The notes below the pieces were generated by a model. That model saw nothing but the letters and a program-made list of their open reading frames with translations. It was not told the origin of the DNA and did no database searches. From Bradyrhizobium niftali (GTDB taxonomy: Bacteria; Pseudomonadota; Alphaproteobacteria; Rhizobiales; Xanthobacteraceae), in NCBI RefSeq assembly GCF_004571025.1, contig NZ_SPQT01000004.1, positions 1 through 64,000 on the forward strand: DNA of 64,000 nucleotides. Direction: 5' to 3'. Shown here one piece after another: positions 1 through 15,362 of this stretch. The translations under genes and the position numbers were made by a program. The first letter of the stretch is position 1, and each line of letters starts with the position of its first letter.

Positions 1-37
1 ACAGGACACCTACCGCAACGCAGCATTGGCGGCATGA
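1..37 (+). CDS. C-terminal tail of an unidentified gene (partial)
   Basis: The window opens inside a reading frame (codons from base 2) reading QDTYRNAALAA and stopping at TGA 35-37. The piece is too short to assign a function. It is followed by very short, overlapping start-stop reading frames, including a 37-codon frame that starts ATG at 83. None of these has a recognisable product. The call rests only on the protein-like composition of eleven codons and could be chance. Confidence 0.3.
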   Translation, partial: QDTYRNAALAA

Positions 38-596
38 CCCGCTAAGGAGCGTGCCGCCAGCTTGCGAGAGTGAAAACACGTGATGGCAGAGTCGGTCACC
101 CGACGCATCGAGAGAAACCTGACCGCCTCAGTGGCGTTCGAACCCGGCCAACTGATAAGGCCTCGATCCGCGGAATCCATCAAGGCCAGCGGTTAGGTAC
201 GACCGCGCACAAAGGCCGGACACATGACTGCAAGCGACCACTGCTCATCACGAAAATAATTCTTGCAAGACGGGGGCCATCCACACATGAGGCGGCCTTT
301 GTTCTTGAATTTTAAACGGCCCCAAGAGGGGGCCGCCAACCCGTCTGGCGGGTTTTCCACCAGCAGTCGGGGGGGCACCTTTCGGCTGGAGGTGCGAGCA
401 AACGCGCCGCCAAGCCGATTGTTCCCCAAGGTGTTCTCTTGGCGGAACGCCCCGGCCTTTATTCGCTACACCCACAACGAGTTAATCCTAAACACGCATG
501 AACAGGTTGTGGCAGTTCGCGAACAAAAACAGGCCACTTCGAAATTCAACTTAGGCCACTAGGGGTTAAAGCAGGCCAGCGCCAAAATCCGCAAAA
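38..596. other. Long leader region before recA without a clear gene
   Basis: No recognisable protein-coding gene, tRNA, tmRNA or RNase P RNA was found here. The stretch holds a 37-codon open frame (83-196) of unknown value and four closely spaced hairpins at 317-445, listed separately. Base composition is less GC-rich than in the flanking genes. Confidence 0.5.
317..445. terminator. Cluster of four hairpins, the second terminator-like
   Basis: Four perfect or near-perfect stems lie in tandem: CGGCCCC/GGGGCCG at 317-335 with a four-base loop; AACCCG/CGGGTT at 338-354 followed by T residues; GCACCT/AGGTGC at 375-395; and CCGCCAAG/CTTGGCGG at 407-445 with a long loop. The second has the form of an intrinsic terminator. 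Together they may end transcription arriving from upstream and isolate recA, or they may belong to a structured small RNA. I cannot decide between these from sequence alone. Confidence 0.5.
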
Positions 597-611
597 GAAC
601 ATATTGCGAAC
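597..611 (+). promoter_or_regulatory. LexA (SOS) box of recA
   Basis: The sequence GAACATATTGCGAAC matches exactly the alphaproteobacterial LexA operator GAAC-N7-GAAC. It lies 94 bases before the recA start codon, where the promoter is expected. A third GAAC follows at 615-618. RecA is a core SOS gene, so LexA repression relieved on DNA damage is the expected control. Confidence 0.85.
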
Positions 612-704
612 TTGGAACAAATGGGGTACATTGCTTTTATCGCCGGCCCGCCTCGCCAATCGTTTGTCCCCCTAGCGAATCCTCGCCATAAGGAGCACGA
701 CCCA

Positions 705-1793
<1,089 letters not shown>

Positions 1794-1822
1794 GTTTAAC
1801 GCGGAAAGTTTTTCGCGAGGAG

Positions 1823-1873
1823 CGGGCGCTGAGGACGTTGAGTTGCCGACGTCTTCGGCGCCCGTTTCGTTTT
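1823..1873 (+). terminator. Rho-independent terminator of recA
   Basis: A long stem pairs CGGGCGC...GAGGACGT with ACGTCTTC...GCGCCCG around a roughly ten-base loop, followed by a T-rich tail (TTTCGTTTTG). It begins about 30 bases after the recA stop codon and ends just before the next gene. Confidence 0.75.
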
Positions 1874-1894
1874 GCGTGGGGGTGGGCGTTCGCG

Positions 1895-2890
1895 ATGAAG
1901 CGTATGATCCTGACCAGTTCGTCCGGCGTCGGTCTCACCTACGCCGATCGCGCCGACATGGTTGTCCCGCTCATCTTTCGGTTCGTGTCGGGGCCATTGC
2001 CCACGTCGCACCATCTTGATGAATTTCTCGACGGACGCCTCAATCCCGGTATTCCGGAAGTGATCTGGGCCGACCTCGTTAGCCGGTCGCCTCAAACCGG
2101 TCTCGCACACAAGAATGTTGCGTTGGTCCGGTTCTGCGAGATTTACGGTGTCGAGCTTATCGAGCTGTGGTTTGATCCCAGCCCGAACAATCAATTGCAG
2201 TTGATCTGGATCCTCGATTATCTCCGCGCCGAACCCTACATGGCCGAACGCCTGAAATTGCGACTCGTCGATTTCGATTTGCTCGGCGCAGACGTCGCCG
2301 GGCTTCGCGAGCGTACCGTGCGGGCGCTCGATGTGACGGAGCGCGACTTCGAGGTTGCCCGCATGGCCTGGGAGGCCTACCGCGCGCCAACGCCTGAGCT
2401 CTGTTTCGGGCTCCTGAGCAGGGATTTCCCCGGGCTACCCTTCCTGAAGCCGGCCCTGGAGCAATTGTTGGCCGAACTGCCGTCGCCGACAACTGGATTG
2501 GGTGCGACGGAAGCGCGGCTGCTCGAACTGATCGCGAAGGGGCACAACCGTACCAAGGAGCTGTTTCAGCCGGGCGGGCTGCTTGAAACACGTGTGTTCG
2601 ACCAGTGGGAGCTGGGCCCTTTGCTTGAAGGGCTCGCGTCCGGTCCGATGCCGGCGGTCGGCGGCCTCGATTCCAAGCTCGCGACGCTCGCTCCGCACGA
2701 TGCGCGCGGCCGCAACGCCGCTTTTCGCCGGAGCCGGCTGTTGCTGACCGACTTCGGCAAGGCGGTGCTTGCAGGCCGGGACAATTTCCGCAGCCACAAT
2801 CCGATCCGGCGCTGGTGGGGCGGCACGCTTCTGACCAACGAACGGCTTTGGCGTTGGAATCCGCAAAGCCGTTCGCTGGCGGCGCCTTGA
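1895..2890 (+). CDS. DUF1835-like protein of unknown function
   Basis: The 331-residue product belongs to a family widespread in Bradyrhizobium whose N-terminal part resembles DUF1835: a first strand MILTSSSG, then a region reading [14 protein letters not shown]. Conserved blocks further on include [23 protein letters not shown], the middle block [20 protein letters not shown] and a C-terminal winged-helix-like block [13 protein letters not shown] with NPIRRWWGG. No catalytic motif is evident and the biochemical role is not known. The open frame extends upstream to 1838 into the recA terminator, so I chose the ATG at 1895; 1904 is also possible. No good ribosome binding site is visible. It lies alone between two terminator-like structures. 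Confidence 0.7.
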   Translation: MKRMILTSSSGVGLTYADRADMVVPLIFRFVSGPLPTSHHLDEFLDGRLNPGIPEVIWADLVSRSPQTGLAHKNVALVRFCEIYGVELIELWFDPSPNNQLQLIWILDYLRAEPYMAERLKLRLVDFDLLGADVAGLRERTVRALDVTERDFEVARMAWEAYRAPTPELCFGLLSRDFPGLPFLKPALEQLLAELPSPTTGLGATEARLLELIAKGHNRTKELFQPGGLLETRVFDQWELGPLLEGLASGPMPAVGGLDSKLATLAPHDARGRNAAFRRSRLLLTDFGKAVLAGRDNFRSHNPIRRWWGGTLLTNERLWRWNPQSRSLAAP

Positions 2891-2899
2891 ATCCGGATT

Positions 2900-2958
2900 G
2901 TAGGGTGGGTTAGCCCAGCGGACTGCGCTTCGCGCAGCCGCCCGCTAACCCACCCTAC
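2900..2958. repeat. Palindromic intergenic repeat (GTAGGGTGGG family)
   Basis: Arms GTAGGGTGGGTTAGC and its exact complement flank a smaller inner hairpin (CTGCGCTTCGCGCAG). The repeat sits between the convergent DUF1835-like gene and gcvP and probably also acts as a bidirectional terminator. The outer motif GTAGGGTGGG recurs at 17072-17202 and 21452-21550. Confidence 0.8.
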
Positions 2959-2965
2959 GAATCCA

Positions 2966-5833
<2,868 letters not shown>

Positions 5834-5860
5834 GGGTCCTCGCTTTAGGTCATCTGTCGC

Positions 5861-5982
5861 TGTCATGCCCCGCCTTGTGCGCACTTGCGCACTGGGGCGG
5901 GGCATCCAGTAAACGCAGGCGTCACGGCTTGAACCGGGAAGCCGCGGCGTACTGGATCACCCGCCTGCGCGGGGGATGACAC
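5861..5982. repeat. Intergenic repeat between gcvH and gcvP
   Basis: The segment starts TGTCATGCCCCGCC and ends GGGGGATGACA, with an inner inverted pair around GTGCGCACTTGCGCAC and the phrases ATCCAGTA...TACTGGAT facing one another. Sequences of this kind recur between genes in Bradyrhizobium genomes. It fills nearly all of the gap inside the gcv operon. Confidence 0.7.
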
Positions 5983-6010
5983 CGAATGTGAGGTCGGAGT
6001 TCGCTTCATC

Positions 6011-6379
6011 TCACGCCGTGTGGGCCTTGTAGGCGGCTTCATCCATGAGGCCGCCGAGTTCGCTCTTGTCGGCAATCTTGATCTTGAAGAACCAGGCGGC
6101 GCCTTGCGCATCCGTGTTCACCAGCGCCGGCTCGGCGGCCAGCGCGGCGTTGGTCTCGAGCACTTCGCCCGTCACAGGCGCGTAGACGTCGGAGGCGGCC
6201 TTCACCGATTCCACCACGGCGGCGGCTTCCGCCTTCTTCAGCACGCGGCCGAGCTTGGGCAGTTCGACGAACACGACGTCGCCGAGCTGCTGCTGCGCGT
6301 AGTCTGTGATGCCGACGGTGGCGACATCGCCCTCGATGGCGAGCCATTCATGGTCGGAGGTGTACAGCGTCGTGGTCAT
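6011..6379 (-). CDS. gcvH: Glycine cleavage system H protein
   Basis: GcvH is the lipoylated carrier that shuttles the aminomethyl group from GcvP to GcvT and is re-oxidised by the L-protein. The 122-residue product has the family length. The lipoyl attachment lysine is K60 in [12 protein letters not shown], preceded by the conserved GDVVFVELP strand. It follows gcvT by ten bases, so the two are translated from one transcript under the glycine riboswitch upstream of gcvT. Confidence 0.97.
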   Translation of the reverse strand: MTTTLYTSDHEWLAIEGDVATVGITDYAQQQLGDVVFVELPKLGRVLKKAEAAAVVESVKAASDVYAPVTGEVLETNAALAAEPALVNTDAQGAAWFFKIKIADKSELGGLMDEAAYKAHTA

Positions 6380-6389
6380 TCTGAAGTCC

Positions 6390-7535
6390 TCAGCGTTTGT
6401 AGGTGTTTTTCACGAAGGGCATGGCGGCGACCGTGAGCGGCAGTCGCTGGCCGCGCACCTCGGCGAAGAGGCTGGTGCCGAGCGCGCCCAGTGCGGTGGG
6501 CACGTAGCCCATCGCGACCGGCGCGTTCAGGCTCGGGCCGAAGCCGCCCGATGTGACCGTTCCGATCGGCGCGGCGGATGTCGCATCCGCAAACAGCAGC
6601 GCGCCCTCGCGCACCGGCGCGCGGCCTTCCGCGCGCAGGCCGACGCGGCGGCGGCCGGCACCCTGATCGAAATGGGCGAGGATCTTCTCGGCGCCGGGGA
6701 AACCACCGGCGCGGGCGCCGCCAATGCGACGGCTCTTCTGCACCGACCATTCCAGCGCGGCCTCGACCGGCGTGGTGGCGGTGTCGATGTCGTGGCCGTA
6801 GAGGCAGAGCCCGGCTTCCAGCCGCAGGCTGTCGCGGGCGCCGAGGCCGATCGGCAGCACGTCAGGGTTTTCCAGCAGCGTTTTTGCCAGACGCTCGGCG
6901 TCCGCGGCCGGAACCGAAATCTCGAACCCGTCCTCGCCGGTGTAGCCGGAGCGCGAGACGAAGCAGTCGAGACCGGCGACCTTGTGCGGGCCGGCGTCCA
7001 TGAACTTCATGGCAGGCGCCTCTGCACAGAATTTCGCCAGCGCGGATTCGGCCTTCGGACCCTGCACCGCGACCAGGGCCCGGTCGGCCAGCGAATCGAT
7101 GACGCAGTCGTCGGACAGATGCGCGCGCAGATGCGCCTCGTCCTCGGCCTTGCAGGCGGCGTTGACGACCAGGAACAGGTGATCGCCGAAATTGGCGACC
7201 ATCAGGTCGTCGAGAATGCCGCCATCGGCATTGGTGAACTGGGCGTAGCGCTGCCGGCCCGGCGCAATCGCCACGATGTCCTGCGGCACCAGCCGTTCCA
7301 GCGCGCGGGCGGCGTCCTCGACCTTGCCGGATTTCGGCCGCAGCGCGATCTGGCCCATGTGGGAGACGTCGAACAGGCCGGCGGAGGTGCGGGTATGGAG
7401 ATGTTCCTTCAGCACGCCCGCGGGGTACTGCACGGGCATGTCATAGCCCGCGAACGGCACCATCTTGCCGCCGAGGGATACATGTAGGTCGTGGAGGGGC
7501 GTACGTTTCAGGGAGTCTTGGTCGGGTGCAAGCAT
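6390..7535 (-). CDS. gcvT: Aminomethyltransferase (T-protein)
   Basis: GcvT releases ammonia from the aminomethyl-lipoyl group on GcvH and transfers the one-carbon unit to tetrahydrofolate. The 381-residue product shows the family blocks [25 protein letters not shown], the folate-binding region LVNAACK...D and [14 protein letters not shown], and a C-terminal beta-barrel. The ATG at 7535 ([14 protein letters not shown]) is chosen over the longer frame from 7580, which would run into the riboswitch expression platform. It is the first gene of the operon. Confidence 0.96.
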   Translation of the reverse strand: MLAPDQDSLKRTPLHDLHVSLGGKMVPFAGYDMPVQYPAGVLKEHLHTRTSAGLFDVSHMGQIALRPKSGKVEDAARALERLVPQDIVAIAPGRQRYAQFTNADGGILDDLMVANFGDHLFLVVNAACKAEDEAHLRAHLSDDCVIDSLADRALVAVQGPKAESALAKFCAEAPAMKFMDAGPHKVAGLDCFVSRSGYTGEDGFEISVPAADAERLAKTLLENPDVLPIGLGARDSLRLEAGLCLYGHDIDTATTPVEAALEWSVQKSRRIGGARAGGFPGAEKILAHFDQGAGRRRVGLRAEGRAPVREGALLFADATSAAPIGTVTSGGFGPSLNAPVAMGYVPTALGALGTSLFAEVRGQRLPLTVAAMPFVKNTYKR

Positions 7536-7591
7536 CACAGGGGCCCTCGGCGGTTCCCCGGGGACGATTCCCCGAGCCAACCAGTCGAAGC

Positions 7592-7762
7592 CCCATCTGT
7601 CGCTGTGCCTGAGAGTATTATCCCGTCGGCGGACGCAGTCCGGGCCTCAAGCCCGTCGGCGCCTCTTTCCAGATGCTGTCAAAGCCACGCGGTCCTTTTG
7701 CCTGAGAGTTTCCGGGGCGGTTGCTCCTTCGGCGCCGGCACCAAAGCCGGTCTCTCCCGACG
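7592..7762 (-). ncRNA. Tandem glycine riboswitch
   Basis: On the minus strand two aptamers follow each other. The first (about 7690-7762) reads GGGAGAGACCGGC, CGCCGAAGGAGCAA and ACTCTCAGGCAAAAGGACC. The second (about 7592-7676) reads GGAAAGAGGCGCCGACGGG and ends ATACTCTCAGGCACAGCGACAGA. These are the hallmarks of glycine-binding aptamers. The element lies directly upstream of gcvT, and the GC-rich hairpin at 7545-7580 is the likely expression platform. Glycine riboswitches before gcvT normally turn expression on when glycine is abundant. Confidence 0.93.
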
Positions 7763-8000
7763 TGGCCGTACGATACAGATGGGTAGAGACCACAGGGCAG
7801 CCAAGCCTGTCAACGCGGGGATTGCGCCTTTCAACGGGATTGCAACGGGATTGAGCGCCTGCGGCAACCCTCTGATCTCTCTGCACAGTTTCTGGACAGC
7901 GAAGCTGGCCTTGTCTAAAAGCGCTTTGGCCCGCAGATATCAGCCTTAATTTCCGGTTTGGACGGCGGTCGCGGGTCCGAACACACCCGATTGGATGAAC

Positions 8001-10679
<2,679 letters not shown>

Positions 10680-10684
10680 ACACC

Positions 10685-11905
10685 ATGCCCCCCGTTCCGC
10701 GAGGACGTGGGCTTCGCGATCCCAATTTGAGGGATCGCCTCTACGAACTGCTGGAGCACGATCCGCTGGCCTATTCGGTCGGGTCGCGCTTCATCCAGCT
10801 GATCATCGGCGTCATCGTGCTCGACGTGGTCGCGATGATCCTCGCCTCGGTGCCGGATCTGGACGCGCAGTTCGGCGCGCTGTTCTCGGCGATCAAGATC
10901 TTCGCCGTGATCGTGTTCGCGCTGGAATATGCCGCGCGGCTGTGGACGGTCGCCGGACACACCCAGCGCGAGGCGTCCGCGCTGTCCGACCGGCTCGGCT
11001 ACGCCTTCTCCGCGCTCGGCATCATCGACCTCATGGCGTTCCTGCCCGCCGCGATCGTGCTCGCCGCCGGCCGGCATGCGACGCTGGCTGCCCTCGGCGT
11101 GCTGCCGTTCTTCAAGCTGATCCGCTATTCGCCGGCGATGCGCTCGCTGCTCGCCGCCGTGCATGCGGAGCGGCGCGCGCTGATCGGCTGCATCGTCATC
11201 CTGATCGGCGCGGTCTTGACCTTCGCCTCGCTGCTCTACGCCATCGAGCGCGACGTGCAGCCGGACAAGCTCGGCACCATTCCGCAGGCGATGTGGTGGG
11301 CGATCGTGACGCTCGGCACCGTCGGCTATGGCGACGTCGTGCCGGTGACGGCGCTCGGCAAGTTCATCTCCGTCTTCACGATCATCGCGGGCTTTGCCAT
11401 GATCGCGCTGCCGGTTGCGATCATCTCGACCGCCTTTGCCGAGGAGGTGAAGCGGCGCGATTTTGTCGTCACCTGGGGCATGCTGGCACGGGTGCCGCTG
11501 TTCTCGCATCTTTCGGCCTCGGAGATCGCCGACATCATGCGGCTGCTCCGTGCACGAACCATCGAGCAGGGCGAGATCCTGGTGCGGCGGGGCGATGCCG
11601 CCTCGTCGATGTATTTCATCACCGCTGGCGAGGTCGAGATCGCGCTGCCGAGCCAGCAGGTACGGCTCGCCGACGGCACCTTCTTCGGCGAGATCGCGCT
11701 GCTGCATAAGACAAAACGCAGCGGCACGGTGACCGCGACGCGCAAGACCCGGCTGCTCGTGCTCGACGCCCAGGATTTCCACGCCCTGATCGCGCGCATG
11801 CCGACGCTGGCCGCCCACGTCCACCAGACTGCGAAAGCGCGGCTGGAGGAGACCGGCGATCTCGCCGCGGCCGAACTGGCGCAGGCGGAGAAGGAGGGCC
11901 GCTGA
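10685..11905 (+). CDS. Cyclic-nucleotide-gated potassium channel (MloK1 type)
   Basis: This 406-residue inner-membrane protein combines a six-segment channel (about residues 30-250) with a cytoplasmic cyclic-nucleotide-binding domain (about 270-385). The selectivity filter TVGYGD lies at 212-217. The S4-like segment (VLPFFKLIRYSPAMR) has few positive charges, as in non-voltage-gated bacterial channels such as MloK1 of Mesorhizobium. The phosphate-binding cassette reads FFGEIALLHKTKRSGTV. It begins five bases after alaS, which suggests co-transcription, although there is no functional link. Whether it prefers cAMP or cGMP cannot be read from sequence. Confidence 0.9.
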   Translation: MPPVPRGRGLRDPNLRDRLYELLEHDPLAYSVGSRFIQLIIGVIVLDVVAMILASVPDLDAQFGALFSAIKIFAVIVFALEYAARLWTVAGHTQREASALSDRLGYAFSALGIIDLMAFLPAAIVLAAGRHATLAALGVLPFFKLIRYSPAMRSLLAAVHAERRALIGCIVILIGAVLTFASLLYAIERDVQPDKLGTIPQAMWWAIVTLGTVGYGDVVPVTALGKFISVFTIIAGFAMIALPVAIISTAFAEEVKRRDFVVTWGMLARVPLFSHLSASEIADIMRLLRARTIEQGEILVRRGDAASSMYFITAGEVEIALPSQQVRLADGTFFGEIALLHKTKRSGTVTATRKTRLLVLDAQDFHALIARMPTLAAHVHQTAKARLEETGDLAAAELAQAEKEGR

Positions 11906-11909
11906 GCGG

Positions 11910-12410
11910 TCAGCCTTTCTTCAGGAAAACGTAGTCGGCCGAGTAAGGCACGCTCTTGAACTCGCCGGCCTTCTCGCATGCACCGTCGAGCTTGCCGCCA
12001 TGGGTGTTGATGCGCTGGACGGTGGTGACCGGTGTCAGGACGCCGCTGCCGCGGCGGGAGGCGACCTCCAGCTTCAGCCAGGGGATATCGGCGGCGGTGG
12101 CACCCGGCGCGTTGCCGATGGCCTTGCCGACGACGGCGCTGCCGTCGGCGTGCTCCCAGTTCGGGCCGGCATAGTGCCGCCCGATCGTCTTGCCCTCGGA
12201 GAGCAGCGTCGCGACCGGTTCGCGGAAGGCCCAGGCGAGCTTGCCCTCAGCGCCGGCCTTGCACTCGTAGACCTGCGCACCCTCGGCGTGGACGCTGAGC
12301 ACGACCGTCTCGCCCGGCGCCGCGATGGCCTCGGGGAGCGGCTCCGCAGCCCCGGCCGGTCCGATCAGGGCCGCGAGCAACAGGGCGGGGGCGGCAAGCT
12401 TGATGAACAT
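11910..12410 (-). CDS. Exported DUF3455 family protein
   Basis: A 166-residue protein with a clear Sec signal peptide (MFIKLAAPALLLAALIGPAGA, cleaved near residue 21). The mature part matches the DUF3455 pattern: VYECKAG with a Trp-rich strand, GRHYAGPNWEHADGSAVVG, and a C-terminal block with PYSADYVF. Cysteines at about 50 and 144 could form a disulfide. The function is unknown; such proteins are periplasmic or secreted. The start codon follows GGAGACCTCC closely. The frame can be extended antisense into icd, but that extension is not a gene. It is transcribed convergently with the channel gene. Confidence 0.75.
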   Translation of the reverse strand: MFIKLAAPALLLAALIGPAGAAEPLPEAIAAPGETVVLSVHAEGAQVYECKAGAEGKLAWAFREPVATLLSEGKTIGRHYAGPNWEHADGSAVVGKAIGNAPGATAADIPWLKLEVASRRGSGVLTPVTTVQRINTHGGKLDGACEKAGEFKSVPYSADYVFLKKG

Positions 12411-12431
12411 GGAGGTCTCCGCAAAGGGTTT

Positions 12432-12470
12432 CAAAAAAAGAAACGGGCCGCGCTCAAAGACGCGGCCCGT
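12432..12470 (-). terminator. Rho-independent terminator of icd
   Basis: On the minus strand ACGGGCCGCG pairs with CGCGGCCCGT around TCTTTGAG and is followed by TTCTTTTTTT. It lies about 40 bases after the icd stop codon and just before the start of the DUF3455 gene. Confidence 0.9.
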
Positions 12471-12508
12471 GATGATGTCCGGCCCAGTCGGGCGAAATTG
12501 CGGACGGC

Positions 12509-13723
12509 TCAGGCCGCCAACGCCTTCGTGAGGTTCTCCGCGACCTTGTCGAGGAAGCCGGTGGTCGAGAGCCAGCGCTGGTCGGCGCCGACCAGCAGCG
12601 CGAGGTCCTTGGTCATGTAGCCTTCCTCGACGGTGTCGACGCAGACCTTCTCCAGCGTGTTCGCGAACTTGGCGAGCTCGGCATTGTTGTCGAGCTTGGC
12701 GCGGTGGGCGAGGCCACGGGTCCAGGCGAAGATCGACGCGATCGAGTTGGTCGAGGTCTCCTTGCCCTTCTGGTGCTCGCGGTAGTGGCGGGTCACCGTG
12801 CCGTGGGCGGCTTCGGCTTCCACCGTCTTGCCGTCCGGGGTGAGGAGGACCGAGGTCATCAGGCCGAGCGAGCCGTAGCCCTGCGCGACCGTGTCGGACT
12901 GCACGTCGCCGTCGTAGTTCTTGCAGGCCCAGACATAGCCGCCGGACCACTTCAGCGCCGAGGCCACCATGTCGTCGATCAGGCGGTGCTCGTAGGTCAG
13001 CCCCTTGGCCTCGAATTCCTTCTTGAACTCGCGGTCGTAGATGTCCTGGAAGATGTCCTTGAAGCGGCCGTCATAGACCTTCAGGATCGTGTTCTTGGTC
13101 GAGAGATAGACCGGGTAGTTGCGCAGCAGGCCGTAGTTCAGCGAGGCGCGGGCGAAGTCGATGATGGAGTCGTCGAGATTGTACATCTCCATGGCGACGC
13201 CGGCGCCGGGCGCCTTGAACACTTCCTTCTCGATCACGGTGCCGTCCTCGCCGACGAACTTCATCGACAGGGTGCCCTTGCCCGGGAACTTGAAATCGGT
13301 GGCGCGGTACTGGTCGCCATAGGCGTGGCGGCCGATGATGATCGGCTTGGTCCAGCCGGGAACCAGGCGCGGCACGTTCTTGCAGATGATCGGCTCGCGG
13401 AAGATCACGCCGCCGAGGATGTTGCGGATGGTGCCGTTCGGCGACTTCCACATCTGCTTGAGGTTGAACTCCTTCACCCGGGCCTCGTCCGGGGTGATGG
13501 TGGCGCACTTGACGCCGACGCCGACCTTCTTGATGGCTTCGGCGGCGTCGATGGTGACCTGATCGTTGGTGTGGTCGCGGTACTCCATCCCCAGGTCGAA
13601 ATACATCAGCTCGACATCCAGGAACGGGTTGATCAGCTTGTCCTTGATGTACTGCCAGATGATCCGGGTCATCTCGTCGCCATCGAGTTCGACGACGGGA
13701 TTGGATACCTTGATTTTTGCCAT
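12509..13723 (-). CDS. icd: NADP-dependent isocitrate dehydrogenase
   Basis: The enzyme oxidatively decarboxylates isocitrate to 2-oxoglutarate in the TCA cycle. The 404-residue product is of the short eukaryote-like type ([23 protein letters not shown]), not the longer E. coli type. Visible motifs are the substrate loop [15 protein letters not shown], the metal-site region [19 protein letters not shown] and the NADP loop [11 protein letters not shown]. It is a single-gene unit with its own terminator, divergent from trmJ. Confidence 0.97.
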   Translation of the reverse strand: MAKIKVSNPVVELDGDEMTRIIWQYIKDKLINPFLDVELMYFDLGMEYRDHTNDQVTIDAAEAIKKVGVGVKCATITPDEARVKEFNLKQMWKSPNGTIRNILGGVIFREPIICKNVPRLVPGWTKPIIIGRHAYGDQYRATDFKFPGKGTLSMKFVGEDGTVIEKEVFKAPGAGVAMEMYNLDDSIIDFARASLNYGLLRNYPVYLSTKNTILKVYDGRFKDIFQDIYDREFKKEFEAKGLTYEHRLIDDMVASALKWSGGYVWACKNYDGDVQSDTVAQGYGSLGLMTSVLLTPDGKTVEAEAAHGTVTRHYREHQKGKETSTNSIASIFAWTRGLAHRAKLDNNAELAKFANTLEKVCVDTVEEGYMTKDLALLVGADQRWLSTTGFLDKVAENLTKALAA

Positions 13724-14059
13724 GATCGGGGAAGCCTCTTGGGAACGGCGCTATTGGCGCGCCACGGGAATATCCGCCGCCTCTTAGCACCGCCGCGCGG
13801 CGGGCGAAAGCCAAGGGATTATGCACTTTTAGCCCATCCAGCTTCCGCAGATGGGGGCGGGGAGCGGCCCGCCGGCGGGGCCGGCCTGAGGCTTCAGAAG
13901 AGATTTAAAAGTTGAATCCAAGTCGTTATTTCCCTTGAGAATTTTGTCAGGACAGGCAAACGACAGGCACACAAGGCCGCGCCGGCTGGCGGCGGGCTTG
14001 AATCAATTCCTGAGAGCGCCTTGCCAAGGCCTTGAGACGAAGAGTGAAAGCGAAACGAG
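13724..14059. other. Divergent icd/trmJ intergenic region
   Basis: No gene is recognised in these 336 bases. A GC-rich self-complementary stretch (GGCCCGCCGGCGGGGCC, about 13866-13882) and an AT-richer segment at 13905-13945 are present, and promoters for both flanking genes must lie here. I cannot assign -35 and -10 elements with confidence. Confidence 0.5.
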
Positions 14060-15259
14060 ATGTCGGGGACTGACAAGAGCAAGGCGGGTCTTTCCCTCGA
14101 CGGTCCCATCGTGATCCTGGTCGAGCCGCAGCTTGGTGAAAACATCGGCATGGCCGCGCGCGCCATGGGCAACTTCGCCCTGAGCCGGTTGCGCATCGTC
14201 AACCCCCGCGACGGCTGGCCCAACATCGCCGCCCAGCGCGCCGCGGCCGGTGCCGACTACATTCTGGAAAAGGTCGAATTGTTTGGCACGGTCGAAGAGG
14301 CCGTCGCCGATCTCGACCTGCTGTTCGCCACCACCGCACGCCCCCATGACCAGGCCAAGCCGGTGGTGGGGCCGGAAGCTGCCGCCGCCGAGATCTCGGG
14401 GCACGTCGCCATAGGGGGCAAGGCCGGTATCCTGTTCGGCCGCGAGCGCTGGGGGCTGACCAACGAGGAGGTCGGGCTCTCCAACCGCATCATCACCTTC
14501 CCGGTCAATCCGGGCTTTGCCTCGCTCAACCTTGCCCAGGCCGTGCTGCTGGTCGGCTATGAATGGTTCAAGCGGGCGACCTCCGGCGAGCTGCCGCACG
14601 CCATGCCCGAGCGCTCCGAGCGCGCCTCGCAGCACCAGATGCAGGCCTTCTTCGACAACCTCGTGCGCGAGCTCGACCGGGTCGAATTCCTCCGCCCGGC
14701 CGAGAAGCGCGACACCATGCTGGTCAACCTGCGCAACATCTTCAGCCGGATGGAGCCGACCAAGCAGGACATGCACACCCTCCATGGAGTCGTCATGGCG
14801 ATCGCGGAGGGGCGCAAGGGTCCGGCCAAGGGCGGCGTGCTCGACGGTGAGCAGGCCACGCGCCTGCGCGCGCTCTTGGCCGAGCACGGGCAGGGCGGCG
14901 GTGTCCCCGACAGCAGCTCGACGGTGCGCGGGCTCGCCCGCCTGCTCCGCCGCAACCCGACCGATGCCGAGCGACTGCTCTGGCAGGCGCTGACCCGCGA
15001 CCGCCGCTTCGCAGGTGGGTTCAAGCGCCAGACCCCGGTCGGCCGGCACATCCCGGACTTCGTCTCGTTCCCGCACCGGATCGCGATCGAGCTGGTCAAC
15101 CCCGGCGAGGGCGAGACGATCGCGGCGGACCGCGCGGGCCGACGGACGTGGCTCGAGGCGCGGGACTATCGGGTGCTGGAGATCCGGGCCGCGGATGTGG
15201 AGCGCGATCTCGAGGCGGAGCTGGTGCGGCTGCAGGGGATGGTGGCGGAATCGACTTAA
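14060..15259 (+). CDS. trmJ: TrmJ-type tRNA methyltransferase fused to a DUF559 nuclease-like domain
   Basis: Residues 1-250 form a SPOUT methyltransferase of the TrmJ/TrmH family, which 2'-O-methylates position 32 of tRNAs. Knot motifs are VEPQLGENIGMAARAMGNF, LFGRERWGLTNEEV (126-139) and NPGFASLNLAQAV. Residues 291-395 match DUF559, a Vsr/MutH-like PD-(D/E)XK nuclease fold: LLRRNPTDAERLLWQAL, FKRQTPVGRHIPDFV and RTWLEARDYRVLEI. In DUF559 proteins the core usually reads IE-hydrophobic-DGGQH; here it reads IELVNPGEG, so the Asp and the GGQH part are lost while PD (332-333) and Glu remain. The nuclease domain may therefore be inactive or altered. Total length is 399 residues against about 250 for plain TrmJ. 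Confidence 0.88.
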   Translation: MSGTDKSKAGLSLDGPIVILVEPQLGENIGMAARAMGNFALSRLRIVNPRDGWPNIAAQRAAAGADYILEKVELFGTVEEAVADLDLLFATTARPHDQAKPVVGPEAAAAEISGHVAIGGKAGILFGRERWGLTNEEVGLSNRIITFPVNPGFASLNLAQAVLLVGYEWFKRATSGELPHAMPERSERASQHQMQAFFDNLVRELDRVEFLRPAEKRDTMLVNLRNIFSRMEPTKQDMHTLHGVVMAIAEGRKGPAKGGVLDGEQATRLRALLAEHGQGGGVPDSSSTVRGLARLLRRNPTDAERLLWQALTRDRRFAGGFKRQTPVGRHIPDFVSFPHRIAIELVNPGEGETIAADRAGRRTWLEARDYRVLEIRAADVERDLEAELVRLQGMVAEST

Positions 15260-15362
15260 GCGTTGGGCCAGAGAGAGCCGCCGTCCCCAAACCCGCAACC
15301 AAGAGCTGTGCAGAAGCGTCGTTGGTTGCTAACATGGTCCCGGGAATTGAGTTGGGGACTGC

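Noticed and set aside
1..316. Possible tmRNA, 6S RNA or RNase P RNA, and a tRNA T-loop-like GCGTTCGAACCC at 135-146
   Set aside because: No tag sequence, no conserved core and no acceptor or anticodon stem could be found.
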